A DNA stretch of 45,648 nt from contig URUF01000013.1 in NCBI GenBank assembly GCA_900550955.1, positions 1 to 45,648 on the forward strand, written 5' to 3'. The notes under the pieces were generated by a model. It saw only the letters and a list, made by a program, of their open reading frames with translations, was not told where the DNA came from and searched no databases. The stretch comes from an uncultured Eubacteriales bacterium. GTDB lineage: Bacteria > Bacillota > Clostridia > Christensenellales > Aristaeellaceae. Both the position numbers and the translations under genes were made by a program. Positions 24,622 to 32,692 of this stretch are shown here, in pieces (the first letter of the stretch is position 1; the number at the start of each line of letters is the position of its first letter).

Positions 24622-25469
24622 GGCTCATCATCCTTCCTATCCACAATTTCCTTGCGCTCGGAGCCCTCGCGAAGCAGGGCGCACAGGCGTTCCTCATCCG
24701 CGCGCGCCAGCGCGTCGCGGTACTCGTTAAGGTGTTCAATCAGCGCGTCCAGCTCGCCAAGCAGGGGCTCGCGGTTGAGCATAAACAGCTCCGTCCACAT
24801 ATGCTCGCTCAAGCGCGCCACGCGGGTCATATCCTTAAAGCTGCCTGCGGAAAAGCCATGGTGCTCCATCGCCTCCGGGCTTTTCACATACGCGCTGGAA
24901 ACCACATGCGCCAGCTGGGAGGTGTAGCCGATGACCCGGTCGTGCTCCTCGGGCGTCGTCATCACCACGCGGGCAAAGCCCAGGCCGCGGAAAAAGTGCT
25001 TGAGCTCCGCCAGGGTTTGGATATCCGTGCCCGGCGGCGGTGTCAAAATCATAGAGGCGTTGTCAAACAGCGTGGCGGTGGCATGGTCAAAGCCGGAATA
25101 CTCAATGCCCGCCATGGGGTGGCCGCCCACAAACAGGAAGCCGCGCTCCTTTGCCGCCGCAAACAGGGGTTCGCACACCGCGCGCTTTACGCCACACAGG
25201 TCGATCACCCAGGCGCCGGGCTTCATTTGATCCGCATGCTCCTGCACGTAGGCCACGGCGGCCTTGGGCCAGGTGGCCACAAACACCATGTCGCAAATGC
25301 CCAGGCGCTCGGGCGTGAGCTCCCCGTCGATAGCTTCCAGCAGCTTGGCCTTGTACATGACCTGCGCATTGGTATCAAAGCCAAGCACCGTATGCTGCGG
25401 CGCGTTCTTTTTTAGCGTTTTGGCCATGGAGCCGCCAATCAGCCCCAGGCCGATCACCGCAATATTCAT
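24618..25469 (-). CDS. tyrA: Prephenate dehydrogenase
   Basis: Oxidative decarboxylation of prephenate to 4-hydroxyphenylpyruvate, the committed tyrosine step. 283 residues: Rossmann NAD-binding start MNIAVIGLGLIGGSMAKTL, then VFVATWPKAAVAYVQEH, WVIDLCGVKRAV, FVGGHPMAGIEYSG with the catalytic His in GGHPMAG, and the helical dimerisation half. There is no ACT domain, so tyrosine feedback through such a domain is unlikely here. The ATG overlaps the aroF stop as ATGA, and its own stop overlaps the aroB start. Confidence 0.95.
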   Translation of the reverse strand: MNIAVIGLGLIGGSMAKTLKKNAPQHTVLGFDTNAQVMYKAKLLEAIDGELTPERLGICDMVFVATWPKAAVAYVQEHADQMKPGAWVIDLCGVKRAVCEPLFAAAKERGFLFVGGHPMAGIEYSGFDHATATLFDNASMILTPPPGTDIQTLAELKHFFRGLGFARVVMTTPEEHDRVIGYTSQLAHVVSSAYVKSPEAMEHHGFSAGSFKDMTRVARLSEHMWTELFMLNREPLLGELDALIEHLNEYRDALARADEERLCALLREGSERKEIVDRKDDEP

Positions 25470-26491
25470 ACGCGTCCCTCCTTGGGCATATGGTAGGCAT
25501 AGGGAAGCACCGCGTTAACGGCATGCATCACATCGTCAAACGCATCCGGCGTAAGGGACTGCGCGCCGTCGCACAGCGCGTGCTTGGGGTCGTTATGCAC
25601 CTCGATCATCAAGCCGTCGGCCCCGGCGGCGGCGGCGGCCAGCGCCATGGGCTTGACCATCCAGGCGATGCCCGTGGCATGGCTGGGATCCACAATCACC
25701 GGCAGATGCGTCATCTTTTTAAGCATCGGCACGGCGGACAGGTCCAGCGTGTTGCGGGTAGCGGTTTCAAACGTGCGGATGCCGCGCTCGCACAGCACCA
25801 CCTGGCTATTGCCGCCCGCCATTACATATTCCGCGCTCATCAGCAGCTCCTGAAGCGTGTTGGCCAGGCCGCGCTTAATCAAAATGGGCTTGCCGGTATG
25901 GCCCAGCTCCTTAAGCAGCTCAAAGTTTTGCATGTTGCGCGCGCCCACCTGGATCACATCCACCTCGTCAAAAAGGTTGAGCTGGCTCAAATCCATAATT
26001 TCGGTTACAACGGGCAGGCCGGATAGGCGCTTAGCCTGCAAAAGCAGCTCCAGCCCATGGCCGCGCAGGCCCTGGAAGGCATAGGGCGAGGTGCGGGGCT
26101 TAAACGCGCCGCCGCGCAGCATGGTTGCGCCCGAGGCCTTTACCGCCTGCGCAATCTCGCACACCTGTTCCTCGCTTTCAATGCTGCACGGGCCGGCAAT
26201 CACGGTAAAGCCGCCCCCGCCTATCTGCGTATCGCCCACGGGGATAACCGTATCGTCCTCATGGAATTTGCGGTTCGCGTTTTTATAGGGCTCCTGCACG
26301 CGCTTTACATCCTCCACAATATCCAGCGCGCGCAGCAGATCGATATCCACAACGGACGTATCGCCCACCAGGCCCAGCACCGTGTGCGTTTCTCCCTCGG
26401 ACGGGTGGATGGTGATATCCAGGCTTTGCAGCCAGGCAACCAGGTTGTTCAGTTGTTTTTCATCCGGGTTTTTCTTAAGAATCACGATCAT
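25466..26491 (-). CDS. aroF: 3-deoxy-7-phosphoheptulonate (DAHP) synthase, type I-beta with N-terminal regulatory domain
   Basis: First shikimate step, joining phosphoenolpyruvate and erythrose 4-phosphate. 341 residues. Residues 1-70 (MIVILKKNPDEKQLNNLVAW ... ALDIVEDVKRV) form the ferredoxin-like/ACT-type domain found in Thermotoga-like DAHP synthases that bind Tyr or Phe. The barrel follows, with VIAGPCSIESEEQ, LRGGAFKPRTSPYAFQG, IKRGLANTLQE, LCERGIRTFE and VDPSHATG. ATG 26491 follows a near-perfect AAGGAGGT. It is the first structural gene, directly after the attenuator terminator, so both enzyme-level and transcription-level control are expected. Confidence 0.97.
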   Translation of the reverse strand: MIVILKKNPDEKQLNNLVAWLQSLDITIHPSEGETHTVLGLVGDTSVVDIDLLRALDIVEDVKRVQEPYKNANRKFHEDDTVIPVGDTQIGGGGFTVIAGPCSIESEEQVCEIAQAVKASGATMLRGGAFKPRTSPYAFQGLRGHGLELLLQAKRLSGLPVVTEIMDLSQLNLFDEVDVIQVGARNMQNFELLKELGHTGKPILIKRGLANTLQELLMSAEYVMAGGNSQVVLCERGIRTFETATRNTLDLSAVPMLKKMTHLPVIVDPSHATGIAWMVKPMALAAAAAGADGLMIEVHNDPKHALCDGAQSLTPDAFDDVMHAVNAVLPYAYHMPKEGRV

Positions 26492-26517
26492 ACGGGGGTA
26501 CCTCCTTCATTCTCACG

Positions 26518-26549
26518 AAAAAACCCCCGCGGCATTGGCCGCGAGGGTT
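26518..26549 (-). terminator. Attenuator terminator in the aromatic operon leader
   Basis: Minus strand: a 12-bp stem (26549-26538 with 26533-26522, one T-G wobble, loop CAAT) followed by six T. It lies between the leader peptide stop and the aroF RBS. A strong intrinsic terminator ahead of the first structural gene is the core of attenuation control. Confidence 0.92.
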
Positions 26550-26567
26550 TTGCTTCGATCTGAAAGC

Positions 26568-26663
26568 TTACTCCACAGCACAACGCAAATGAGCCTTACG
26601 CATATACGTAAAGCTAAAATAAAAGGAATACGCCGCGCTGAAAAGGGAACCTTGCCTATTCAT
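26568..26663 (-). CDS. Aromatic leader peptide (31 aa), attenuation control of the aro operon
   Basis: ATG 26663 follows AAGGAGGTC at good spacing, about 30 bases into the transcript. The 31-codon peptide starts MNRQGSLF and ends RCAVE. Residues 8-20 contain seven aromatics: Phe8, Tyr12, Phe14, Tyr15, Phe16, Phe18, Tyr20; there is no Trp. The stop lies 19 bases before the terminator stem. Known principle: when charged tRNA-Phe or tRNA-Tyr is short, the ribosome stalls on these codons and the terminator fails to form. Controlling genes for precisely Phe and Tyr synthesis fits that. The alternative antiterminator fold was not worked out; CGCGGC in codons 9-11 copies part of the terminator 5' arm and may compete for its 3' arm. 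Confidence 0.88.
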   Translation of the reverse strand: MNRQGSLFSAAYSFYFSFTYMRKAHLRCAVE

Positions 26664-26698
26664 CAGCCCGACCTCCTTGCGTTAAACTGCTTGCTGGC

Positions 26699-26727
26699 AT
26701 GATAGCACCATCTAACGCGCTTGTCAA
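26699..26727 (-). promoter_or_regulatory. Promoter of the aromatic operon
   Basis: Minus strand: consensus TTGACA (26727-26722), 17-base spacer, TATCAT (26704-26699). Transcription should begin near 26692, just before the leader peptide RBS. It is divergent from the TetR promoter at 26772. Confidence 0.88.
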
Positions 26728-26771
26728 TGGTTTTTTTGATAAATGAAACGGAAACGCCGCCGTGCGCTCCA

Positions 26772-26800
26772 TTGCGTTTCCAAAGGAAAAGAGGTATACT
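26772..26800 (+). promoter_or_regulatory. Promoter of the TetR gene
   Basis: TTGCGT (26772-26777), 17-base spacer, TATACT (26795-26800), about 50 bases before the ATG at 26853. Confidence 0.7.
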
Positions 26801-26852
26801 ATGCGCGGCATTTCCAGTTATCATAAGGCTTTAGCGCAGGGGTGGAAGGGGT

Positions 26853-27413
26853 ATGGCCAACTTTACCAAAAAAGCGATCCGCGACTCGTTTGTGAAGCTG
26901 TTAGGCGAAAAGCCCTTTAGCCAGATCACCGTTCGGGATATCGTGGATGACTGCGGCGTAAACCGCAATACCTTTTATTATTATTTTCAGGATTTGCCCC
27001 AGCTGGCGGAAAGCGTTGTGAACGAGGACGCGGAGCGGATGATCCGGGAGCATCCAACCATCGATTCCATTGAGGAATGCCTGAACGCCGCCATTGAATT
27101 CGCGCTGAAAAACCGCAGGGCTGTGCTGCATATGTATCACTCTATCAACCGCGATATTTACGAGCAGTACCAATGGCGGGTGTGCGAGCACGGGGTAACG
27201 GCCTATCTGGACGGCGTCCTCGCCGGGCGGCGCGTGCCGGAGGCGGACCGCAGGCTGATGACCGACTATTTGAAATGCATATGCTTTGGGCTTATCATCG
27301 CCTGGCTGGAACAGGGCATGACGGAGGATATCCAGTCCCGCTTCCGCCGCCTTTGCGAGCTTAAACAGGGCGATTTGGAGCGGCTGATTGAGCGATGCGA
27401 AAGGAAGGAATAA
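26853..27413 (+). CDS. TetR/AcrR-family transcriptional regulator
   Basis: 186 residues. The N-terminal helix-turn-helix (about 8-55) reads AIRDSFVKLLGEKPFSQITVRDIVDDCGVNRNTFYYYFQDLPQL, as in DhaS-like TetR proteins. The remainder (about 70-186) is a helical ligand-binding domain with a C-terminal TetR_C pattern (LMTDYLKCICFGLIIAWLEQGM). RBS GGAAGGGG. It lies 120 bases ahead of the oleate hydratase gene in the same direction, but a strong terminator separates them. A role as a fatty-acid-responsive regulator of the hydratase is suggested by position only. Confidence 0.88.
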   Translation: MANFTKKAIRDSFVKLLGEKPFSQITVRDIVDDCGVNRNTFYYYFQDLPQLAESVVNEDAERMIREHPTIDSIEECLNAAIEFALKNRRAVLHMYHSINRDIYEQYQWRVCEHGVTAYLDGVLAGRRVPEADRRLMTDYLKCICFGLIIAWLEQGMTEDIQSRFRRLCELKQGDLERLIERCERKE

Positions 27414-27417
27414 ACCA

Positions 27418-27468
27418 GACAAAAGCAGCCCCTTTGCCTAAAAACCAGGCAAAGGGGCTGCTTTTGTC
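27418..27468 (+). terminator. Long perfect hairpin terminator after TetR
   Basis: 22-bp perfect stem (27418-27439 with 27447-27468, loop of seven). The T-run is part of the 3' arm (CTTTTGTC), so the stem can act in either direction. Confidence 0.8.
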
Positions 27469-27532
27469 CGTATGAAGGGCAACGCTTCCTGGCTATAATG
27501 GGATTGTAACCAAAAACAAGGAGGCGCCCCGT

Positions 27533-29308
27533 ATGTATTATTCAAGCGGCAATTATGAATCCTTTGCCCGTCCTCAAAAGCCGGAGGGCGTAGACCAAAA
27601 ATCCGCCTACATTATCGGAACCGGCTTGGCGGCGTTAACAGCGGCCTGCTACCTGGTGCGCGACGGCCAAATGAAGGGCGAGCGCATCCACGTGTTTGAA
27701 AAAGACCCCATCCCCGGTGGGGCCTGCGATGGCTGGGAATACCCGGGCGTAGGCTATGTGATGCGCGGCGGCCGCGAGATGGACAACCATTTCGAGGTCA
27801 TGTGGGATCTGTTCCGTTCCATTCCCTCCATCGAAACGGAGGGCGTCAGCGTTCTGGACGAATACTACTGGCTGAACAAGAAGGACCCCAACTACTCCCT
27901 TTGCCGCGCGACAGTCAACCGCGGCGAGGACGCGCATACCGACGGCAAGTTCGCCCTGTCGGATAAAGCGGCGATGGAGATCATGCGGCTGTTCTTCACC
28001 CCGGACGAGCAGCTCTATGACAAGCGCATTACCGATTTCTTTGACGATGAGGTGCTCAACTCCAACTTCTGGCTCTACTGGCGCACCATGTTCGCCTTTG
28101 AAAACTGGCATAGCGCCTTGGAGATGAAGCTTTATATCAAGCGCTTTGTGCACCATGTAGGCGGCCTGCCGGATTTCAAGGCCCTGCGCTTTACAAGGTA
28201 CAATCAGTATGAGTCCATGATCCTGCCCATGATCAAGTATCTGGAAGCCCACGGCGTGCAGTTCCACTATAACACCAAGGTGGTGAACGTGGAATTTGAC
28301 CTTAAGCCCGGCAGGAAGCAGGCCAAGCGTATCGAGCTGCTTTCGGAAGAACGGACCTCGTATGTGGATCTTACCGAAAACGATCTTGTGTTTATCACCA
28401 ATGGCGGCTGCGTGGAAAACTCCACCATGGGCTCCCAGAATACTCCCGCCGCCTTCAATACCGAAATCAAGGCGGGCGGCGGCTGGGATATGTGGCGTAG
28501 GATTGCGGCCCAGGATCCCTCCTTCGGCCATCCCGATAAGTTCTGCTGCGATCCCGAGCAGTCGAATTGGATGAGCGCCACGGTCACCACGCTGGATCAG
28601 CGCATCATCCCCTATATCAAGGCCATCTGCAAGCGCGACCCCTTCACGGGCGGCGTTGTAACCGGCGGCATCGTGACCGTAAAGGATTCCGGCTGGCTGA
28701 TGAGCTGGACCATCAACCGCCAGCCCCAGTTCCGCGAGCAGCCCAAGGATCAGTGCCTGGTATGGGTGTACGGCCTGTTCTCCGACAAGCCCGGCGATTA
28801 TGTGAAAAAGCCCATGCGGGATTGCACCGGCAAGGAAATTTGCATGGAGTGGCTGTACCACATCGGCGTGCCGGAGAGTGAAATCGAGGATATGGCGGAG
28901 CACAGCGCCAACACGGTTCCGGTTATGATGCCCTACATCACCGCCTTCTTCATGCCCCGCGCCGCTGGCGACCGCCCGGATGTGGTGCCCGAGGGCGCTG
29001 TGAACTTCGCCTTCCTGGGCCAGTTTGCCGAAACCAAGCGCGATACCATCTTCACCACCGAGTATTCCATGCGCACCGGTATGGAGGCGGTCTATACGCT
29101 TCTAAACGTAGACCGCGGCGTGCCGGAGGTTTGGGGCAGCACCTACGATATCCGCGACCTGCTCAACGCCACCGTTCAGCTTCGGGATGGAAAGCCCATT
29201 ACGGAAATGGATATGGGTTTCATAGAAAAAATGGTTGTAAAGAAGCTTCTGGAGAAGATACAAGGAACCGATATTGAAAAGCTTCTCAAAGAGCATCGCG
29301 TAATATAA
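27533..29308 (+). CDS. ohyA: Oleate hydratase (FAD-dependent fatty acid double-bond hydratase)
   Basis: Adds water to cis-9 double bonds of unsaturated fatty acids, giving 10-hydroxy acids, a detoxification step common in gut bacteria. 591 residues, normal for the family. The FAD-binding loop is IIGTGLAALTAACYLVRDG (about 27-45), with VFEKDPIPGGACDG following and the membrane-near region PGVGYVMRGGREMDNHFEVMWDL that holds the conserved catalytic acid in RGGRE. Later blocks ENWHSALEMKLYIKRFVHH and VFITNGGCVENSTMGSQNTPA are typical. RBS AAGGAGG. TATAAT at 27494-27499 is a likely -10, with a poor -35. An upstream TetR may control it. Soluble, probably membrane-associated at work. Confidence 0.96.
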   Translation: MYYSSGNYESFARPQKPEGVDQKSAYIIGTGLAALTAACYLVRDGQMKGERIHVFEKDPIPGGACDGWEYPGVGYVMRGGREMDNHFEVMWDLFRSIPSIETEGVSVLDEYYWLNKKDPNYSLCRATVNRGEDAHTDGKFALSDKAAMEIMRLFFTPDEQLYDKRITDFFDDEVLNSNFWLYWRTMFAFENWHSALEMKLYIKRFVHHVGGLPDFKALRFTRYNQYESMILPMIKYLEAHGVQFHYNTKVVNVEFDLKPGRKQAKRIELLSEERTSYVDLTENDLVFITNGGCVENSTMGSQNTPAAFNTEIKAGGGWDMWRRIAAQDPSFGHPDKFCCDPEQSNWMSATVTTLDQRIIPYIKAICKRDPFTGGVVTGGIVTVKDSGWLMSWTINRQPQFREQPKDQCLVWVYGLFSDKPGDYVKKPMRDCTGKEICMEWLYHIGVPESEIEDMAEHSANTVPVMMPYITAFFMPRAAGDRPDVVPEGAVNFAFLGQFAETKRDTIFTTEYSMRTGMEAVYTLLNVDRGVPEVWGSTYDIRDLLNATVQLRDGKPITEMDMGFIEKMVVKKLLEKIQGTDIEKLLKEHRVI

Positions 29309-29340
29309 GCCGCCTGGCAATGGCGGATGCAATGAAGAAA

Positions 29341-29380
29341 GCTCCCGCGCCCCGCCGCATTTCCCCAGGGGCGCGGGAGC
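29341..29380 (+). terminator. GC-rich hairpin after oleate hydratase
   Basis: 13-bp perfect stem (29341-29353 with 29368-29380) and a 14-base loop. No T-run follows, so it may be a partial terminator or a transcript-stabilising hairpin before the next gene. Confidence 0.45.
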
Positions 29381-29412
29381 CATGCCCCTGCATGCGAAAG
29401 GAGGCGTTGACG

Positions 29413-29988
29413 GTGTATTCAAGCAAGCGGATGAAGGCCGCAAAAATTGGCTATATCGCGCTTTCCGCGCTGCTGTGCGCGCTGGGCGCCGCGCTGATGG
29501 CGTTCCCGGATTTTTCCACGATCCTGCTTTGCAGAATCAGCGGCGGCTTTATGATCGTATTCGGGCTGGTAAAAATCACCGGCTATTGCTCAAGGGATCT
29601 GTACAGGCTGGCGTTTCAATTTGACCTGGCCTTTGGCATTTTGCTCATCGCCCTTGGCGCGCTATTGGTCCTCCGCGCAAATGCGATGGTCAGCCTTGTG
29701 TGCGCCATCCTGGGAATTTGCGTTCTGGCCGACGCGCTTTTCAAAATCCAAATTTCCATTGATTCCAAAGCCTTTGGTATCCGCAGCTGGCGGCTCATCC
29801 TGACCTTGGCCATTCTCACGGGCGCGGCTGGTTTCGCGCTGCTCCTAAGGCCCTGGGAAAGCGCGCGGGCGGTCATGCTCCTGCTGGGCGTTTCCCTGCT
29901 TGCGGAGGGCCTGCTGAACCTGGTTACCATATTGACGGCCGTGCAGCTTATCCGCGGACGGATGCCCAAAACGGCTGAAGCGGAATAG
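29413..29988 (+). CDS. DUF308/HdeD-like membrane protein
   Basis: 191 residues with six predicted membrane helices arranged as two repeats of three, as in the HdeD/DUF308 family (GYIALSALLCALGAALMAFPDFSTILLCRISGGFMIVFGLVKI, FGILLIALGALLVL, and LLLGVSLLAEGLLNLVTIL). The GTG at 29413 follows AAAGGAGGC at 8 bases; the upstream in-frame ATG at 29320 lies before the hairpin and has no RBS. It follows oleate hydratase in the same direction and could be read through with it. HdeD is linked to acid stress in E. coli; here the role is unknown. Confidence 0.8.
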   Translation: MYSSKRMKAAKIGYIALSALLCALGAALMAFPDFSTILLCRISGGFMIVFGLVKITGYCSRDLYRLAFQFDLAFGILLIALGALLVLRANAMVSLVCAILGICVLADALFKIQISIDSKAFGIRSWRLILTLAILTGAAGFALLLRPWESARAVMLLLGVSLLAEGLLNLVTILTAVQLIRGRMPKTAEAE

Positions 29989-30020
29989 AACGCGTTTTTC
30001 CAAAGCGGATTCTCCCTTGA

Positions 30021-30059
30021 GGGCCGGCGCCGGGAACAGGGCGCGCCCTTTTTTCTTTT
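30021..30059 (+). terminator. Intrinsic terminator after the DUF308 gene
   Basis: GC-rich stem between GGGC (30021) and GCCC (30048) with inner pairs GCGCC/GGCGC, followed by TTTTTTCTTTT. It lies between convergent genes (sbcC on the other strand). Confidence 0.85.
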
Positions 30060-30070
30060 CCGGGATCGTT

Positions 30071-32692
30071 CTATTCCTCTATCACGCGCACGCTGCTGCC
30101 ACGGGATGGCGTGGCGTACACCAGCACCTTGCGCGAGATGCAGGCCTTAAGCGCCGGCACATGCGATATCACGCCAATCAGCCGCTTGCCGCCCGCCAGC
30201 TCCTCCAGCACGTCCAGGGCGCGGCGCAGGCTTTCCTCGTCCAGGGAGCCAAAGCCTTCGTCAATAAACAGCGTGTCCAGCCGCACGCCGCCCTTGCGCG
30301 CCTGGGCCGCATCCGCAAAGCCCAATGCCAGCGCCAGCGAGGCCAGGAACGATTCGCCGCCCGAAAGCGTGCCTACGTCGCGCACCTTGCCCGTGTGGCG
30401 GTCCAGCACGTCCAGGGCCAGGCCCGCCTTGCCGCTTAGCCCCTCCTCCTGTTTCTGGCACAGGCTGAAGCGGCCGCCGGACATGCGGTCCAGCCTGTGA
30501 TTGGCTTCCAGGATAACGCGGCGGAAATAATACTGCAAAATGTAGTTTTCAAGGGGAATCTTCTGCGCACCCCTCACATTGCCGGAGGCCGTGCGGTACA
30601 AATCATCCACAACGCCCAGCTCCCCGGCGCAGGCATCCGCCTGCGCCGCCGCCTGGCGTATGCTTTCCACAAGCGCCGTATTGTTGCTCTGCCGCGCCTC
30701 CACCGCCTTTTCCTGGGCAAGCAGCCGCCGGCTTTGCATTTGCAGCTCTTCCACACGTTGCTTAAGCGTTTGAACGTCGATACGCTCCTTGCCGGCCCAT
30801 AGCTCGCCCAGGCTGGCCTGGGCCGCCTGAGCGGCTGCCAGCTCGCCCTCGTAGCGGGTAAGCTGGGCCGTTATGCGGCTAACCGCCTGTTCGTCCGCGG
30901 CGGCGGCGCGATAGGCCGCTTCATCCGCAAAGCCGTTATCCCCCAGGGCGTTCAGGTAAGCGCCGCGCGCCTCGCCGGCCGCCGCCGCCTGCGATGCCAG
31001 CGCCCCCCTGGCGGAAAGCAGCAGCGCCTGCGTCGCGTTCAGGGCGCTTTGCGCCTGCTGATCGCGCCTTTGCGCGGTTTCCATATCGCGCTTGAGCTGC
31101 TCAATGGTCTGGGTAAACTGCGCGTGCTTGCGCACGCACTGCTCCTCCAGTTCGCGGCTGGGCTCCTTGCCGCCAATCGCATCGGACAGCTGCCCGGATA
31201 GGTTTTCCAAATCGCGCCGTCCCTCCGCGCAGCGCTGCGACAGCGCCTGGGCGGAAGCGTCCGTACTGTCGCGCAGGGCGGCTGCCGCGTCTATTTGGGC
31301 CTTTGTGGGCGCGTCGCTCAGGTGCGCGGCGGGGCATGGATGCTCCCTTGCCCCGCATACCGGGCAGGGTTGGCCCGCGCGCAGCCTGTCCGCCAGCACG
31401 CCCGCCTGGTCGGCCAGATACAGCTCCGATAGCCGCGTATAGGCCTGCGCGGCTTTTGCCTTTTCGCCAAGCGCGCTTTCCAGCTCCGCGCGGCGCTGGC
31501 TTAGCGCCTTTTCCGACTGCCGGTACGTTTTGAAAAGGGGCAGGGCCTGCGCAAGCCGCTGCTGCTTGCGCTCAAGCTCATGCAGGCGTTCCTCCTGGCC
31601 TATGGCAGCGGCCTGCGCCCGGGCTGCCGCCTGGGCCTCCTCCTGGGCCCGGCGCAAGGCCTCCTGCCGCTGGCACGTTTGCTCTTGCAAATCCTCCAGC
31701 CGCTTTTGTTCGCGCAAAGCGCCCTCCTCAAACCGGCTTACGGCCTGCGCGCGCCGCGCCTGCTCCAGCGTTTGGGAAAGCGCGGCCATCTCCGGGCCGC
31801 GCGCAAGCAAAGCGTTTGTCTGCGCCTGCTTCTGCCGCAGGCTATCCACGCCCCGGTTTTGCGTTTCCGCGCCGTTTAGCTCCGAAACGGCGGCGCTCAG
31901 CTCGCCCTCCAGGCGCTCCCGCTCCTCCGTAACCTGCCTGAACTGCTCCCCGTCGCGGCAGATTAGGGCCTGCACGGCCTCCAAAAGCCTTGCGCCATGA
32001 ACGCTGCTGGCGGCATATTCCGCCATGGGCCATTGCGCCTCCCAATCCGCATCGTAGCGCAGCTGGGCCGCCAGGGCGGTATAGGCGGTTTGGGCCGCAT
32101 CATATGCTGCGGCGGCCTGCGCGCGCCGGTCCCGCAGGATGGACGTAATATCCTCATACAGCTGCGTATCAAAGATGCGCCGGAAAATAGCCGCGCGCGT
32201 TTTGCTGTCCGCCCGCAGGATGGAAAGGAAATCCCCCTGCGCAATCATCGCAACCTGCGCAAACTGCCCCGCGGAAAGGCCCAAAAGCTCCTCCACGGCC
32301 GCGTTCACGGTTTCAATCTTCGTCCAGGAGCGGCCATCCTCGCAGCGCAGCTCCGCCTCGGGCGCGCAGGGCGTTTTGCGGCCCGGTTTTGCATATTCCG
32401 GGCTGCGCCGCGCGGTATAGCGCTTGCCGCCGCTTAGAAAGGTAAAGCTTACCCAAGTATCGGCCGAGGGGGCGGCAAAATCGCTCCGAAAGGATTTTCC
32501 GCTGCGCCGCTTGGCCCCGCCGCTGGCAACGCCGTAAAGCGCAAAGGAAATAGCGTCAAACAGCGTGGTTTTGCCCGCGCCCGTATCGCCGGCGATCAGG
32601 AACAGCCCGCTTTCGCCAAGCAAGGTAAAATCCACCGTTTCCAGGCCGGCATAGGGCCCAAAAGCGCTCATTTCAAGCCTGATCGGGCGCAT
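30071..32692 (-). CDS. sbcC: Exonuclease subunit SbcC (Rad50-like ATPase)
   Basis: ATPase half of the SbcCD nuclease that opens hairpins and clears protein-blocked DNA ends. 873 residues. N-terminal Walker A GDTGAGKTT (about 35-43) after MRPIRLEMSAFGPYAG; long coiled coils rich in Ala, Gln and Glu; zinc hook CPVC at Cys443/Cys446 (GQPCPVCGAREHPC); then the C-terminal lobe with signature LSGGESFLASLALALGFAD and Walker B LDTLFIDEGFGSLDE. Somewhat shorter than the usual 1000 residues, from shorter coils. ATG 32692 is chosen because the upstream ATG would add a stretch overlapping sbcD further; the 20-base overlap with sbcD indicates coupling. Confidence 0.96.
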   Translation of the reverse strand: MRPIRLEMSAFGPYAGLETVDFTLLGESGLFLIAGDTGAGKTTLFDAISFALYGVASGGAKRRSGKSFRSDFAAPSADTWVSFTFLSGGKRYTARRSPEYAKPGRKTPCAPEAELRCEDGRSWTKIETVNAAVEELLGLSAGQFAQVAMIAQGDFLSILRADSKTRAAIFRRIFDTQLYEDITSILRDRRAQAAAAYDAAQTAYTALAAQLRYDADWEAQWPMAEYAASSVHGARLLEAVQALICRDGEQFRQVTEERERLEGELSAAVSELNGAETQNRGVDSLRQKQAQTNALLARGPEMAALSQTLEQARRAQAVSRFEEGALREQKRLEDLQEQTCQRQEALRRAQEEAQAAARAQAAAIGQEERLHELERKQQRLAQALPLFKTYRQSEKALSQRRAELESALGEKAKAAQAYTRLSELYLADQAGVLADRLRAGQPCPVCGAREHPCPAAHLSDAPTKAQIDAAAALRDSTDASAQALSQRCAEGRRDLENLSGQLSDAIGGKEPSRELEEQCVRKHAQFTQTIEQLKRDMETAQRRDQQAQSALNATQALLLSARGALASQAAAAGEARGAYLNALGDNGFADEAAYRAAAADEQAVSRITAQLTRYEGELAAAQAAQASLGELWAGKERIDVQTLKQRVEELQMQSRRLLAQEKAVEARQSNNTALVESIRQAAAQADACAGELGVVDDLYRTASGNVRGAQKIPLENYILQYYFRRVILEANHRLDRMSGGRFSLCQKQEEGLSGKAGLALDVLDRHTGKVRDVGTLSGGESFLASLALALGFADAAQARKGGVRLDTLFIDEGFGSLDEESLRRALDVLEELAGGKRLIGVISHVPALKACISRKVLVYATPSRGSSVRVIEE

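Noticed and set aside
27635..28903. 422-codon minus-strand frame
   Set aside because: Antisense of oleate hydratase, with no recognisable domain.
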